Source: Smittium mucronatum (taxonomy: Eukaryota; Kickxellomycota; Harpellomycetes; Harpellales; Legeriomycetaceae). Taken from it: DNA of 64,000 nt. The stretch covers positions 1 to 64,000 of the forward strand of contig LSSL01000349.1 in assembly GCA_001953115.1 (NCBI GenBank), given 5' to 3'. A program made the translations under genes and the position numbers. The notes under the pieces are model-generated. The model ran no database searches. It had not been told where the DNA came from and was given only the letters and a program-made list of their open reading frames with translations. Every line of letters begins with the position of its first letter. Position 1 is the stretch's first letter. Below are positions 12,189-25,891 of this stretch, in pieces.

Positions 12189-15100
12189 CTAATTTAAATT
12201 AATAATTAGTTATGAAAATTTAGGGTTGATTCAATCGGCTATTGAGGAAATTTAGAATTAGGTAAAATAATTTTTGGGTGAGATGTTTGAATTTTGGAGT
12301 AAGTAGATGAAATATGAATTACACCGTTTGATTTTAGGTCATTTGTTGCTTTATCTGTGAGAGGTTACTTTTCTTAAATTCAATTTCCCACTTATGATAA
12401 TTCAATTAAAATTACATTCGCTTTATTATTTCTGTTTTTTAAAAAATAATTATTTCTTAAAATTGGAAGATCTAAACTATTTTATATTTACAAAAAAAAA
12501 AAATTAGAAATTTTTTTTTGATATCGTATTCAGTGTAACTGATCAGAAAACCCTATGTCATAACAGGTGTCTTTTTAGTAAAATATTCATATTTCAGTTT
12601 TACAGTGTCCAAATTTTTAATTTGTTTAGGAATCGTTTTTTCGAATAGAGATTTTCAGTAAACCTAAAATAGGACTTGGAATTTGATTTTATTGGTCGAA
12701 AAAAGGTGGATTCAAATTTACTCTTGTCAATATTTAACAGTTTTATTTGGAAATTTTCGGGAAAATCATGTTTATCATAAATATTTACATATTTTCTGAT
12801 TTTTTGGTATTTTTATATAATAATAATAATATGAAATTTTTACTTAATTTTAACATTCAGTATGTAGATTGAATAAATAATCCCAGTATTCAAAAAATTC
12901 ATCCAATTATATAACCAAAATTATAATTATTTAAAAGTTTTCTTTATAAAATTAATAATTAGGCCCAATTTATAGATTTATTTATTCATAAATGAGAAAA
13001 TTGGAATATATATATATATATATATATATTATTATAAACTGATTAGAAATTTAAAAAAATATAAATGAATTTGTAGCAGCTTCGAATAAAGTTTTAAAAA
13101 AATGAATTTTTAATTTAATAAGTTTGAAAAAGGACTAAAGCAAACTTTATTTTAATAAAGTTCAAATCACTCGCTTGAAAAAATAAAGATGTGTGCATAA
13201 AAACTATATATTTATATAAAATGAAAATTAATACGTTATGAATATAAAATATCTAGGTATAAATATAATTATCTGTAATTAAATAAAAACTTCATTATGT
13301 CACACGAAAAAAATCCGATTATTAGTATTAATTTATTAAAATTTCAATTAAAATATACAAAATTAATTATATGCAATTATAAATATATTAAACTGCATAT
13401 CAATAACATTATAAAATAAAAAAAATTACGTATAATTTTATTTGTCTTTGAAAATTTTCTTGCTCATATACTTCTCTTTATTATTGAATTTTAAATTCAT
13501 TTGGACATAAAACTGTTATTTCAATAATCATTGAAGTGAAATTATATATTAAAATTGTATGAAATTTTTTTAGTACCTGTTATTAGTCTTTTCATGTAAA
13601 TTAAGTTGATTGGAAATTTCTTAATTCGTCATGAAATATTTGGCGTCGGGACTGAATACCTACTGGAATTTTCCCGTAAATTGTAATCCTTATAAACCTT
13701 AGAATTAAAAAAAAATACCATCCTTTAAAAACAAATTATTTCTGTAATTAATATGAATTTTTGTTGATTTTTCAGTATTGACCTTTTATTAAAAAAAAAT
13801 TAGTTGAAATATCTTGTTGTTTAAATTTCATGTAATTATTAAGTCACTTCATTTTTTTATAATAAATAAAAACTAAATATTGTTACTTCTTTTTTAAGTT
13901 TAACTTTTTTTTGTTTTTTTTAATAATAACAAAACGATGGTAAATAGCTTCGTAAAAATTTATTTTAAACAGATTAGAAACCTCTGTTAAGTATTTTAAC
14001 TTAAGAATCGCTCTTCTTCTTTTAAATTTAAATAATTGATATAAATATGTTCCAGTTTTGCAAGATTCTTCAGCTGTAAAAAAATCTTTTTATTATTTAT
14101 GTGTTTTTAAAAATTCCATACAATAACATATGATATACCTAAACTCAAATCACTTTTTTTACTCTAACACGCTGATAAATTAATCATCAATAGATAAATT
14201 TGATTATAAGCAGAAAATTCGGGGTTTTCACTATTTCCAAATTTAATATGTTTAAAATTTTATTATCACTCGATAATACACCAGTTTAGCGCTTTTTTCA
14301 GTGAAATAAATTTTTTTAATATAACAGATTTTCCTTTGGTATTTTATCTAACCAATATTGATGCGTTTTATTGATTTTTTTAGCAAAATAATTCATTATT
14401 TTAAAAATCATTTTTTTCAGATCTACTAAATTATTTTTTCCCGATTTAAGTAACTCATTTTTTATCTTAAGGTTAAAACAATCCAATGCATTATATTTTC
14501 TTATAAAAAATGTGATATAATCCTTCATAATAGCTGTTTTTAATATTAAAAACCCCTATTTTTCTAAAATATCCATATTTTCTTCAAGCTCGGTAAATTT
14601 TTACCATTTTATCAGAAAAACTCCCAATTTTTATCTATAAAAATCCCATTAAAGGAAAAATTAATAAAGCTTAAATCATTTCTGTTTTCTTTTAGGAAAA
14701 AATTATTGAAACATCTCAATAATTTTTAAAATCTCCAAATTCTGTGATCCTCGATTTTTACAATTAATAAAATTGGATCGAAATTATATTTATGATGTAA
14801 AACTGGGATCAGAGTTTAAAATCTGAATTTAAATTTAAAAAAATACCCCATTTTTTTTATCAATTTTTTAATGTATTAAAATTTCATAAAAAACTCAATT
14901 CACCTTAATTAGGGATACCTTTGAAATTCACATGAACACATTTTCTTCTTGAGTGAATAAAATCTAGAAAAAAATGCAAGAAAACATGAATCCAATAACT
15001 TAGTATTTATATAAATTTTTATATTATTGAATTCCACAAAAAAATTAATAGTCTTCTGGATTTTTAAGTATATTTATATTGCTTTTTTTTTATTTAAAAT

Positions 15101-18100
15101 CTAATTATATACACAGATCCCTCACACTTAAAATTAGAGTAATATTAAACATCTTTTTTATTATGTGATAGCGGAATTTATGATTTTAACATTTTTTTTT
15201 TGATATTATAATAATAAATGTTGTATTAGAGGCTAGTATTTCTCTTGAGATTGGATTTTAGTTTATTTAATAGGGAGTTCTTTTTATTTTTTTTAGTATT
15301 TTTCCTTAAAAAATTAAAAATAAATCAGAATAACTATGAAATTTGAAAAATATCCCTTATTATCGAAATATTTATTTATCCTATGCTCATCAGAGCTTAA
15401 ATGTGATCCAATCTTTTTTCAGGATAAAAATCTCATTTTGGTTTTATTTTTACTGTAATATTGAATAAATTTATACACCCTTAAGAGACTTTCATATTTT
15501 CATTATTCTTTAAAGATATCTTCATTGGAATAATAGATAGCATCTGGTACAAATATAAACTAGATTTTTCTTTTGTTTTTTATTTTTTAGCTTATATCTC
15601 TGATGATAAAATGAAACTGGTTTTTTTGAATTTCTCAGGATCTCGAAATTAATCAAATCAAATAATAAAATATTTTATTTTCAAAAATATCAGGCGCATA
15701 ACTTTTAGTAAATATGAGTAGAAAATTCAAAAAAACGGAACTTTTTTGAGTAATACCAGTACCAGAGTGATAATTTATATATATACAAAAAGGCTGTATA
15801 TTTTTACCTAAATCTCATTATTGGATGAAATTTTTTACACCTTATAAACTTTTCTGATCAGATATCTATATTTATTAAAATTTTAATTAGATAAAACCAT
15901 ATTTAATCAATATTTACTCAATTAAAATTCGGCTTATTTAATTTTAGAAATTTTTTGTAATATTTCAGTATGATTTATTTTTACCCTTTCTAAAAACCCT
16001 TTTTGTGACAAAATTGCACTATAATACATTTTCTGTATACATATTGTCGCTATTGACTGTAATTTTTTATTATTTTATTAATTTAAAGATTTTAATTTAT
16101 CCGATTTTAACTTTGAATGAAAAACTAAAGCTATTTTTTGTGCTATCGATCCCGAAAGAATAAAAACATCATTATTATAAAATAAATAAACCTATTGGGT
16201 GATGAAAAATTGAATTCCAAAAAATTTGAGTTTCTCGGCTATATTTTATAGTTAACTATAATCAGAGAATGTATATTATAGATTCTCTTTGAGAGACGAT
16301 ACTTCCTATTTAAATTTTTAACACTTTTGTAAATTGGATTTTTTTAAAAATATAAAAAGCATATATTTATTTTTTAGTTCAAATTTAATATTAAAAAAAA
16401 ATTAATATTTGAGAAACATATAAATTTTATTAGACTCAGTTTTTTCACCTAAATTTATTGTATTGAAGGTTTTTAATTTTAATTTTAATTTTAACCAAGG
16501 GTTTATATATTTTAAAAAAATTAGGTCTTAAAAAGACTCAAAAATATTTTTTTGGGTATATTTTCATTCAGAAATGGAACTTGTATATATTTTAGCCAAA
16601 AATTTTATGTTAAAAAGGAGTATAAACCAGAAAAATATTCTCTTCCAGGAAAATATAGCGTAAAATTTCCAGTATTTTTTCCTAAAAAAAAAGAAAAATA
16701 TCCAAAAAAATTTAATAATTATTTTTACAATGATTAACGGTTTCAGGGGTCAGATTTCTGTTTTAAAAAATCAATTTTGGCAAGGCAGCGGATAATTTTT
16801 TGTCAAATCGGTCAATAACTGCCAAATTAGTAAAAGATTTATCATAATATTAATTTTGTTTTCAACTTATCTAATAAAGATTAATTTATACCATTTTGTA
16901 TTCAAAATCCTTCGAAAAAAAAAATTAAAGTCATATTTTCCATTTTCATTTATGAATCGACTAAATAAAAAGCAGTTAAAATTATTATGCGATCAATTCC
17001 CTAAATTTGTGTTTGTAACTTTATTATATGATCAATGTCGATAACATCTAAAAAAAATCACGACATAAGCCTACATTACTTGTTTTAATCTAGGGGAAAA
17101 TATAAAAACAAACATATGAGAGATTTTCGTAAATAGAAAAATTCATTCTTCAAATTATTATTAAAAATTTTATGATCTTAAATTATTGTATTTTTCGAAA
17201 ACATGAAGTTTTGAATGTTTAATTTTTAATAAATTTTTGCTTAATAATTTGAAAAAACAGATAAATTCTCACCAAAAACTATCAATAATATATTGGTGGT
17301 TAGAAAAATATGAAAAAATCTTATTTCCAAATATATTATCGATAAATAAGGTATTTAAATTAATATAGTATTAATATCGATATTATAAATTCCCCCTTCT
17401 GTTATATATAATTAGCGATGCCATTAATATTTGCATACTACCATTTCGTTCGATTTTTCTACCTATAATTTTACATGATTAAGTTTGTATTGAAAAATGA
17501 AAACCTTTTATTTCTTAAAATTATGAATCAAAAATTTTAAATATTAATTCTTTATATTTATTGGTAAAAAAGTATAATAATTGATTACTATATGAGTTGT
17601 TAGTGTGTACATAGTTCTGAAACCCTAATTATTCTCCATAGCTGGATTTAAATTATAAAAATATTTCGAGCTCTATGAAATAAAAAAAACCGGTAATTTT
17701 TAATAGAAATTTTATTTTCAATCATATAATAATTTCTTATTTAATATTTAAATTACACTTTATGATATTTTATCGATTTTTTTTATTGTTTTAATTAGTT
17801 ACTAGCAGTTAAATAATCTTTTTTTAAAAATAAACATCCAAAAAACTCAATATTTTTTTTTCAAATTCATAATATATTTTATTTCAAATTATTTTTATTG
17901 CTGTTGAGGCGAAGATAAAGTATAAAAAAAATATTATATGTTAATAACTGACATAAATATGGTTTTTGTAAAAAATATATAATATTCCTGCTTTTATAGC
18001 TTCATATAATAATATTAATTTTAGAAGGTTGTGATAATTTAAAGAAATAAAAAAATGGTATACACTGGAGCACTTTTTATGATTCCTAAAGTTTTTGAAT

Positions 18101-20792
18101 GTGCGGAAAAATTCTCCCCGACTATTTGTTTGAATTTTGAAAAATGTGGAATAGTGCTTATTAAATTTTTTTGATATCGGTTCAAATCTGTCCCTGTCCC
18201 TGTCCTTGTTTCGGTTTTTGATTGATCCCGTGGCTTTTTTTTTTCTCGGAGCTTAATTCTTTATCTATAAAAAGATAAATGTTGAAATTAAAATTCTCTA
18301 AAATAAATAATAACAAATTTTTTGAATTTTTAAGATGTTCTAATAAGTTTTTTTTATCTCCTCAAATTCAGATTTGTGCCAGTATACATAATCCTGATTT
18401 ACCTTAAAAAATATTTTAAGAGAATTTTAGAATTATACTTTTTTGCTATTTTTATACTTGTATAATAAGGTTTTATTGAACCTTTGTGAATAGCTGTTTG
18501 TCGAAAGGTAAAAAATCTGGTCCCCTTTTAACAATAATAATTTTTTCTGAAAATTTTATAATGTATTTTCTATATATATTTTTCAAACCTCTAAATTTTC
18601 TCTTTTTTACTAGAGTTTATTTTAGAATAAAATAAATTATCTGTTGACATAATTTGAAGCCTCATAAAATGTTTATTTATTATATTTTTATTTTCTCCAT
18701 ACAAACCCTTTATTAATTTCATCAGATTATAAGAATTTTAAAACCAAAAATATTTAATTTTCATTTTTTTGCGAGAGATTTTGACAACAAATGGAATTTG
18801 AGGGGCTTAATAAGCTATGACGCTCTATATCCCACCAAAAAATTTGCACTAAGTTATCTCTCTTTTTAAATTTTACAGCTTCGAGTATAAGATATAGTAG
18901 TATATTTGATTACAGCAGATATCTACAATTATATATTTCTATCTTATGTCAGATAAAACAGCTATCATAGCCTTATAATTATCACCCACAGATTTAAAAT
19001 TGGGGTCTACATGAATATTTTTAGTCATAGGTAAAAGCTTCAAGCCGTATTTATAGAATAAAATTGGCCTTATATTTGATACTTTGCTTGAATAATAAGC
19101 TACGTAGGCCTCATTACTTTTTTTTGAGATTTAATTATCGCAAAAAAGTTAATGAATTAATAATAAGTGAAAATAACTTTATTATTATTTTTTTAACTTG
19201 ATTATAATTTTTTTAATTCCAACTGACCCGCCTTTGCTTTCAAATATTTTTTTTGTATCGCTAGATTTGGAACCATTTTTACTGAGCTATAATATTTCAC
19301 CCTTAGAAGTTTTGAATAAATATCTACCGCATTCTAAATCATGGTTATTTCGGATAATTTTTTTTTTACCATCATAATTTCTCATATTTTCACCGTACTA
19401 AGACGGATGCATGATTTCAAGTTTATTCATTAGTAATAGTTAATTATTAGAATATTATTTTTTTAAAATTTTATGATATTTTATTTTACTAAAGATCGAG
19501 TAGTTTGAAAAATCCCCCCATATAAAATATCAAATTATCCAATATTTTTCAGCATTTTTTTCGTTTTATGGGATATCTTATTTTAAATTATTGTTATTTA
19601 TATAATAAAGAGGGAAAATTTTTTTTTAAAAGCTTAAATGGTCGATTTTATGTATAGATAGAAAAAAACCAAAGTTTCGTGTAACTTTGCGCGTTATTTA
19701 TATTTATATTATTAAAATTTTGTCGGATAAATAAAATAAATTAGCAGATTTTACTGCTGATATATATTTTTTGGCGAAATCAATCTTTACTGGTTTTTAA
19801 TAAAAAATAGCTAATTTGACATATTCTTTCCTAAATTGACCTATATTTGAAAATCTGAAAGTCATTTTAACAATATGATTTTCTATTGAGGATTTTGACA
19901 TTTATAACAGTTGACATTTTTTCAGTGCGTAGATTGGATATATATATTTAAAAGCGCATCGAGTAAATCAAACACCCAGTATCATAATTAAAATTTTCCA
20001 ACCAAATATATCATCAAAATCCAATAAAATAAAGTGGTTTATTTTTCAATTTGTAATTTGGATTTGATAGGAAAATATGATTTAATCTTTTATTATCTAA
20101 ATTAATTATCAGCAATCGAAATAATAAAAGTTGAAGTATACCACCCCCCCCTTTTTTTTACAGAAACTTATGTACAAGCCCATTTAAAAATCCCCATTGT
20201 AAAAAAGAAATAAAGTTTGATTCGGAATTTAATTCTAAAAGGTTTTTAATAAACTAAAAAGGATTACCTAGATAAAAAAGAATTTTTTTTTTTGCTTTAG
20301 TATTCCAGAAAATTTTAATCAGTGATTTATAAACATCAGGTTTTATAAAGTATAAGACTTTTACAAGATATAAACAATAAGTTATTATAAGTTCTTTAAA
20401 ATAAATAATTCAAAAAATTAGAATTTTAATTTACTCTTAGTGTTAACTGCAATGGGAAAAATGAAATTATAATTCAACTTTAGACTATTTATCAATATCG
20501 AATGGTAAATAGAAGACACCGATACTGAACTTATTTGTTGAAAAGGCATAGTTATGGTTCGAAAAGTGGAAAAATGATATTTATATATATTATATATATA
20601 ATTGAATCTTAACAATAGCTTTAAATGTTGATAATTTTTTTCTTATTTGTAAAATTTTGTTTTTTATGACTCTATAATTGGATAAAGATACTTTTACGCG
20701 CTTTTTCCCTAATTTACCAACAACATCTTTAATTTTATAAAAAAAATCTATATTATACTAACGCCCGATATCTTTTTACCTATTTTTAACAT
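12189..20792. other. AT-rich gene desert
   Basis: No gene, RNA gene or known element is recognised in 8.6 kb. There is a TA-dinucleotide run at about 13006-13029. A C-rich island at 18188-18208 (TGTCCCTGTCCCTG type) lies just after GGAAAAATTCTCCCC at 18105-18119, and that motif returns inverted at 38263. ORFs at 14316-14528, 16552-16737, 16856-17044 and 20418-20615 are short, lysine/asparagine/tyrosine/phenylalanine-rich and unlike known proteins. Confidence 0.6.
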
Positions 20793-21442
20793 TTAACCTT
20801 TGGAAAAGATTCCAGATTTTTTATCCATATCTAATTGGTAAATTTTGTAATAAAGCCATAATTATAAATAAATCGAAAAATTGTGGAATGGGGTTTCTAC
20901 TTAGCCAAAAACTCGTTTTACTCGGTCAAAAATGGTCACTTTTTGGACAGGAAGTACCTTTTTTTTACCAAAGTTATAAAGGTATGTTTCCATTAAAAAA
21001 TATTGGTCTGAGATTGGCAGTTCTTAGATCAATATAGTTTGAAAAAGTGATTTTTTTTGGGTAGGAATCTACTTTTTTTCTGAACAAGGATATATAGTTG
21101 TTATTATAGCCACAAATATTGACTAAAATTGTAGATTTATAGTATAGTACCACAACATAAAAAGTACTACTTTTTTTGCAGGTAGTGAATTTTTTCAGTA
21201 TTTAAATATTATAAATAAAATTCCCTTTAAAAAAAAAAAGTGAATTTTTTCAGTTACAGCTTTAATTGGTTACTAATTCCACATATACTCAAAATAATTA
21301 CACGATTATTTATAATTCTAAATAACCACTCGTTTATTTAGCAATTTTTATAAACTAGTCCGAACCAAATTTTAGCTTAATTGATGTTTACAGTTTCCGT
21401 TGTACATGCCATTTTTCGTATGTTTGCCCCTGAAAGTGTAAA
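20793..21442 (+). mobile_element. piggyBac-like non-autonomous element, long form, about 650 bp
   Basis: It begins TTAACCTTTGGAAAAG and ends GCCCCTGAAAGTGTAAA, degenerate versions of the TTAACCCTTTCAGGG...CCCTGAAAGGGTTAA ends seen in the neighbouring elements. Its interior is a diverged inverted copy of 24379-25125. Shared landmarks are TTATCCATATCTAATTGG (20820), TTTTTGGACAGGAAGT (20940) and ACCAAAGTTATAAA (20968). TTAA at the borders with CCC just inside is the signature of piggyBac insertions. No transposase is encoded. A segment near 21200-21240 (AGTATTTAAATATTATAA) also recurs near 40925. Confidence 0.6.
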
Positions 21443-21640
21443 CCCGATTAATCGCAGAGTTCTAATGTAAAATAGGCTAATTTATAACCATTCCGAAAAT
21501 CCCACATAATTATTAACCGATTGTATTATAAAACAACCCCGATTTATAGGGATTTGAAGAAAAAAGCATTGTATATCTAAAAGAATCACTCACATATACA
21601 TTGGGGCAAATTAAGTAAAAAAAAAGTGAATTTTTATCGC

Positions 21641-21918
21641 TCATTATATGGGAAATTTACTTTATGTGCAGACACCTTCCTATTAAATTTTTATATCTTT
21701 TCTAATTTGGAAATACATCGCTAAAATGAACTATAAAAATGTATGGTAATGCCAACTGGAATTGAGAATAAAAATTTCTATTTGCAAAGTGTTAAGAATT
21801 CACTAGAGCTAGTAAATATACGTACATTTTTTTATTGGCTTGATGATGATCAAACAATATTTTAGCGAATAGTTTACATGCAAAAAAAACTTCTCAAAAA
21901 GAATCTCTACATATGCAT
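21641..21918 (-). mobile_element. MITE family B copy (TATATGGGAGATTC ends), reverse orientation
   Basis: Read on the minus strand it starts TGTAGAGATTCTTTTTGAGA and ends near GTGTCTGCACATAAAG followed by AATTTCCCATATA, matching the ends of the other family B copies. Internal landmarks in the same order are GCCAATAAAAA, CAATTCCAGTTGG and TTTCCAAATTAGAAAAG. It is non-coding. Confidence 0.6.
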
Positions 21919-21969
21919 TAGATGGTATTAATTATACTAATTATAAGGCCAATTTTTATAAACGGTTAA

Positions 21970-22232
21970 ATGGGAGATTCTTTTTGAATTCAGACTTTTT
22001 TTTACTAGATAAACCATTGGCCAAATAGCTAAGTTTTTTGGACAAACTATTATTCCTTCTAACCAATAAATTTATTGGTATTAGCAATCAATAATTAGGC
22101 TACTCGCTCCGTTACCAATTGAATTTAACTAATTTTTTCTAATTGATTTATTCACCAGAATAATTAAAGCTTTTGTGAATTTATACGTTTCCTAATTAGG
22201 AAGGTAGTAAAAATTTAAAAGTAAAGCGTCTG
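21970..22232 (+). mobile_element. MITE family B copy, right end degraded
   Basis: The left end is ATGGGAGATTCTTTTTGAAT. It is followed by CAGACTTTTTTTTACTAG and AAACCATTGGCCAAAT as in the other copies, then CCTAATTAGGAAGGTAGT and AAAGCGTCTGAATT near the right end. The terminal inverted repeat on the right is lost. Confidence 0.55.
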
Positions 22233-23130
22233 AATTAATAAATAATCACCCAAATTGACTGAAAGCTATGTACTATTTTAGTTCGCTAGCCCTGAAAAGT
22301 CTAATCCGATAACAAATGTTATTTTTAATTAGATATTCGTATTAGATAAAAATTTAATGGCGTTTTTTGTTATACAGAACCTGAGAGGTTATTTAGGAAA
22401 TGTATGCTCTCACAAAGAATCTCTCGCCTATATACTTTGATCTTAATTTTACTCTTTCAATTTCGGTGGTTAGAAATAGCTTACGTTTTACGGACAATAA
22501 AAATGTTTTATAAAATTTTGTAAAGATAAAATTTTAAAGTTTACATTCTACTGAGCAGAAAATAATGGTTTCATTAACTGGAATTGGTTTGATTCTTAGG
22601 GATAGCAGAATGCTTTTTCTTAAATACTCGCAGGTAAATTAAATTAAAAAAAATTAATCGATCAGAAGTAATGAATAATATTCAAAATTGTAGTAAATTG
22701 GCCCCCTTTGCATATCTGACAATTATTATTTGTTAAAATTTTATTTTCTAACAGATTAAAAACTGAGTATCACAAAATCTAATTTTCACTACAGGGTTTT
22801 TCATATCAACAGACCACTTTTTTCATTCCTTTAAACCCTTTTTTCAGACTTGAGGGGTTATTTTTTTGGTGAAAATATCAAAAGCGTTATTATTGGATTG
22901 AATAACATTTATACAAATCAAAATGCAAAAAGTAATAATACCTAAGAACAATTAAATTTTAGCCAATATTTACATATATTAATGTTCATAGGTGAAAGTG
23001 GACCATTGGTTATAAAAATGACCCCACTGGTCCAGAAAAAAGATATAAATGGTGAAAAAAGGGTTTATTGGAATGAAAAAAAGGGTTTGTTGTTATGAAA
23101 AACCCTCTAAAATCGAAATAGGAAACTCAT

Positions 23131-23301
23131 TTAACTCTTTCCGGGCCCAAATTTGTACCTCACTCCTATTTGCATTTATTAGCCAATTCAATTGGATAGG
23201 TTTCTTCATTTGTATAATGGTATATAAATATTATAGTTTTAATGATATCATTGAATTCAAAATGAAAGCAATTTTTGTACCATCGGTCCTGAATGGGTCA
23301 A
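23131..23301 (-). mobile_element. piggyBac-like MITE family A, short form (171 bp), reverse orientation
   Basis: The ends are TTAACTCTTTCCGGGCCC and TCGGTCCTGAATGGGTCAA. Internally it contains AATTTGTACCTCACTCC and AATTTTTGTACCATCGG, which match the copy at 23333-23503 read on the other strand. A 95-codon ORF (23049-23336) crosses the element and is only a by-product of it. Confidence 0.7.
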
Positions 23302-23332
23302 TAAAGGATTCTGGCATTCAAAACTTATCCAT

Positions 23333-23503
23333 TTAACCCTTTCAGGGACAATGGTACAAAAAGTGGCATTCACTTTTTGCTCAATGTTTTCATTAGTCTA
23401 ATATTATTTATATATAATTTATAAAATAAAAAGTTATACCAATTGAAAGGGTTAATTTACACGAATAGGAGTGAAGCACCAATTTGAGCCCCGAAAGGGT
23501 TAA
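23333..23503 (+). mobile_element. piggyBac-like MITE family A, short form (171 bp)
   Basis: This is the best-preserved copy. TTAACCCTTTCAGGGAC is on the left and GCCCCGAAAGGGTTAA on the right, so the outer TTAA is present on both sides as a piggyBac-type target duplication would be. The interior (GGTACAAAAAGTGGCATTC, TTTTTGCTCAATGTTTTC, ACCAATTGAAAGGG) is shared with 23131-23301, 29487-29693, 30528-30696 and 31212-31383. It is non-coding and lies tail to tail with the preceding copy, 31 bp away. Confidence 0.8.
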
Positions 23504-23604
23504 TGAATTTTTAGACCTATGAAGGGTTAACATAATTGATTTCCTACTAATATTTTTGTTTATTTGTCGAGCGAGATAGCTAGGAAATTAACAAATGGGG
23601 GTAA

Positions 23605-23872
23605 ATATGGGAAATTCTTTAAATGCCAAACTTTCTATTATATGGAAACCATTGGCTACAATACAATCTATTCATCACCAAGCTATGTAATTTGTAAAAA
23701 AATACTAGTTCAAATAAAATTTCCATGTTTTTTCCAATAGAAGGTCTATATTGAAATTCCAATTCTGGGTTACCCAATAAATTTATACCTTGCTTAAAAA
23801 TACTGTTATCAAATTAGGAAAGATGAGAAATTAAATCGGGAGGTGTCCACTCTCAAAGAGGATCTCATATAG
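23605..23872 (+). mobile_element. MITE family B copy
   Basis: The left end is ATATGGGAAATTCTTTAAAT and the right end is CTCTCAAAGAGGATCTCATA. Conserved internal blocks are GGAAACCATTGGCTAC, TTTTTTCCAATAGAAGG, TACCCAATAAATTTATACC and CAAATTAGGAAAGATGAG. Confidence 0.65.
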
Positions 23873-24027
23873 AGTACATGAGTTTTTTTAGATAAGATCA
23901 GGCACGGCCAATGGCATAAGTAGGAAAAAGCTTCCATTTAAAAAGTGACTCATTTACTAACCTTTTTAGAAACCAAAAGTACACTCATTTCTCATTTTCC
24001 CAACCTATTCTTTTCTACTTTAACAAC

Positions 24028-24119
24028 TAACCCTTTAGGAGCTGGCAGTACTAAAATGACTCGCAATTTTAGTCAATACGAATTTTTAATTTAAAAATAA
24101 AATCTATAATTGGGTTAAT
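24028..24119 (+). mobile_element. Family A remnant, probably internally deleted
   Basis: CTAACCCTTTAGGAGC followed by AGTACTAAAATGACTCG resembles the start of the 31212 copy, and AATTGGGTTAATG resembles a family A right end. It is only about 90 bp, so it is a fragment at best. Confidence 0.35.
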
Positions 24120-24378
24120 GTATACGTCGAATAGAAAATATAGTCTTTACGTATAGGAATCTAGTCTATTTTTGGCATAGGATGGGTTGCAACTTTTATC
24201 CAACGGTAATGATGTATTAAGCATCTAATTATTATATTTACCAGGGAATGAGTACCATTATTGCGACGTTATCCCTGAAGTTAAGAGCCAACAAATCTCT
24301 CCTAAAAAAAATATATATAATTGGCTGAAACCTCCAAATAACACCAACTTGAAATGAATAAGTTCGCTTAGTCCCTCT

Positions 24379-25125
24379 TTAACCCTTTCAGGGGTCATCA
24401 TAAAAAAAATTTCATGTACAAAGGAGGCTAAAAACGTCCATAGAGACGAAAATTGGCTCAAATTTTTTTATTAAAAATTCAAAAAAACGAAGTTATTTAG
24501 AATTATAAATGATTTTGTTATGTATTTTGAACATAAATAGCATCATCAACCAAAAAGAGAGGTAAATGAAAAAATTCACTTTCTGGAGAAAAAGTAGCAA
24601 TTTTTTGCAGTGGTATTGGGTAATAAATCTACTAATTTTGACTAATTTTGTAGCTGTAAACACAATTCTATAGCTTTAGTCTGAAAAAAGAAACTCCCTG
24701 TATAAAAAAAAGCCATCGTTTTAAACTAATATTAATCTAAGAAGCGTCTATTTTTGACCAATAATAGCGGTTTAAAATCTAATCCTATAGCTGTTGTCGA
24801 GAAAAAACACATTTCCTTCCCTAAAGACCCATTATTTTCGCGGTAATATTGATCAGCAAGGTAGCTATTTTCGACCAATATCCTATCATACAAACCTTTA
24901 TTTATAACTTTGGTCTAGAAAAATGGCACTTCCTGTCCAAAAAGCGGTCATTTTATCCGAGTAAAAAGGGGTTTTGATAAAGTAAAAATCTCATCCTATA
25001 ATTTTTTGCCATATAAATAATTATTGTTTTAAAACATAATACACCAATTAGATATGGATAAAAAGTCAATTATCTTTGTCAAAATCAATTTTTTATATGA
25101 TGAAAGTTGGCCCCTGAAAGATTAA
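24379..25125 (-). mobile_element. piggyBac-like non-autonomous element, long form, about 747 bp
   Basis: The left end is TTAACCCTTTCAGGGGTC and the right end is TTGGCCCCTGAAAGATTAA, a good terminal inverted repeat with TTAA at both outer edges. The interior is homologous, in inverted orientation, to 20793-21442 (ACTTCCTGTCCAAAAAG, ATTATATGGC-type and CCAATTAGATATGGATAAAA blocks). No transposase ORF is present, so it depends on enzyme from elsewhere. Most of the element is repeated after the assembly gap (25892-26564). Confidence 0.7.
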
Positions 25126-25844
25126 ATTGAGTTTATCAATTTGATCTGAATTGCCAATAAGTTGCATTTAGTTTTTTAATTGGAATTTTTCGTATCGATT
25201 GAATAAATCGTTATCGTTTTTGTACACCAACTTTAAAGGAGCTGATTAAACCAAGCCAAAAAAAATGAAGGCGTAAAATCCGAATTATCATTTAGCTCTT
25301 TTAGGAACAGTTTTATAAGGGTCTCCATTTATCTGTAAGTGAATAATCTTAATTTGTTTACAAGTATCATTTTTACATAACTAGACTTACGAACACAAAT
25401 CAGGTTAAAATTAGGATTATACATAGCTTTGCGAATCAGTTTATAAGAAATTTCTTATTACTTTACAAATGGATGTTAATTATATGGGAGGTTCTTCTCA
25501 AGGCCAGACTTTTTTTTACTGTGTAAACCATTGGCTACTCTTGGATTTATTTAAAACCAGGCCAATAAAAATAGAAAAACATACTGGCTCTAATAAAATT
25601 TCAACATTTTACCAATAGAAAATTAAAATCTAAAAATCATATTTTGAATTACCCAATAATTCTATTTTTTATCACAGCACCATATTTCCAAATTAGGAAA
25701 GTGTCCGCTCTCAAAGAGAATCTTCCATATAGCTACACTTTATTTTAAGTTTTCACAAAAAAATAAATATTTCCACAGAAATAAGTGAAATTCCTCAAAT
25801 TGAAAATTCAGCGTATCAAATTATTTAAATATCCAGTATTTTTG
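24453..25844 (+). repeat. First copy of a 1392-bp direct duplication abutting the N gap
   Basis: It is identical to 25892-27283 at an offset of 1439, apart from one base that I found (T at 25724, C at 27163). The copy ends at the last base before the N run and the second copy starts at the first base after it. This geometry is typical of two contig ends that overlap but were not merged, so the duplication is probably an assembly artefact. Confidence 0.9.
25481..25731 (+). mobile_element. MITE family B copy (duplicated at 26920-27170)
   Basis: The left end is TATATGGGAGGTTCTTCTCA, then GGCCAGACTTTTTTTTACTG and AACCATTGGCTACTC. The right end is GTGTCCGCTCTCAAAGAG followed by AATCTTCCATATA. It sits inside the duplicated block, so the genome may hold it once only. 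Confidence 0.65.
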
Positions 25845-25891
25845 NNNNNNNNNNNNNNNNNNNNNNNNNNNNNNNNNNNNNNNNNNNNNNN
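25845..25891. other. Assembly gap, 47 N
   Basis: This is a run of undetermined bases. Both sides carry the two copies of the 1392-bp duplication, so the true gap length may be zero or negative. Confidence 1.

Noticed and set aside
14316..14528. 70-codon ORF, minus strand
   Set aside because: It is lysine/asparagine/isoleucine-rich with no known domain, and is a chance ORF in AT-rich sequence.
16552..16737. 61-codon ORF with recurring KY/KF pairs
   Set aside because: The periodicity comes from A-rich low-complexity DNA (AAAAATATCC-like units), not from a known repeat protein.
23049..23336. 95-codon ORF, plus strand
   Set aside because: It is formed by the reverse family A MITE at 23131-23301 and has no protein features of its own.
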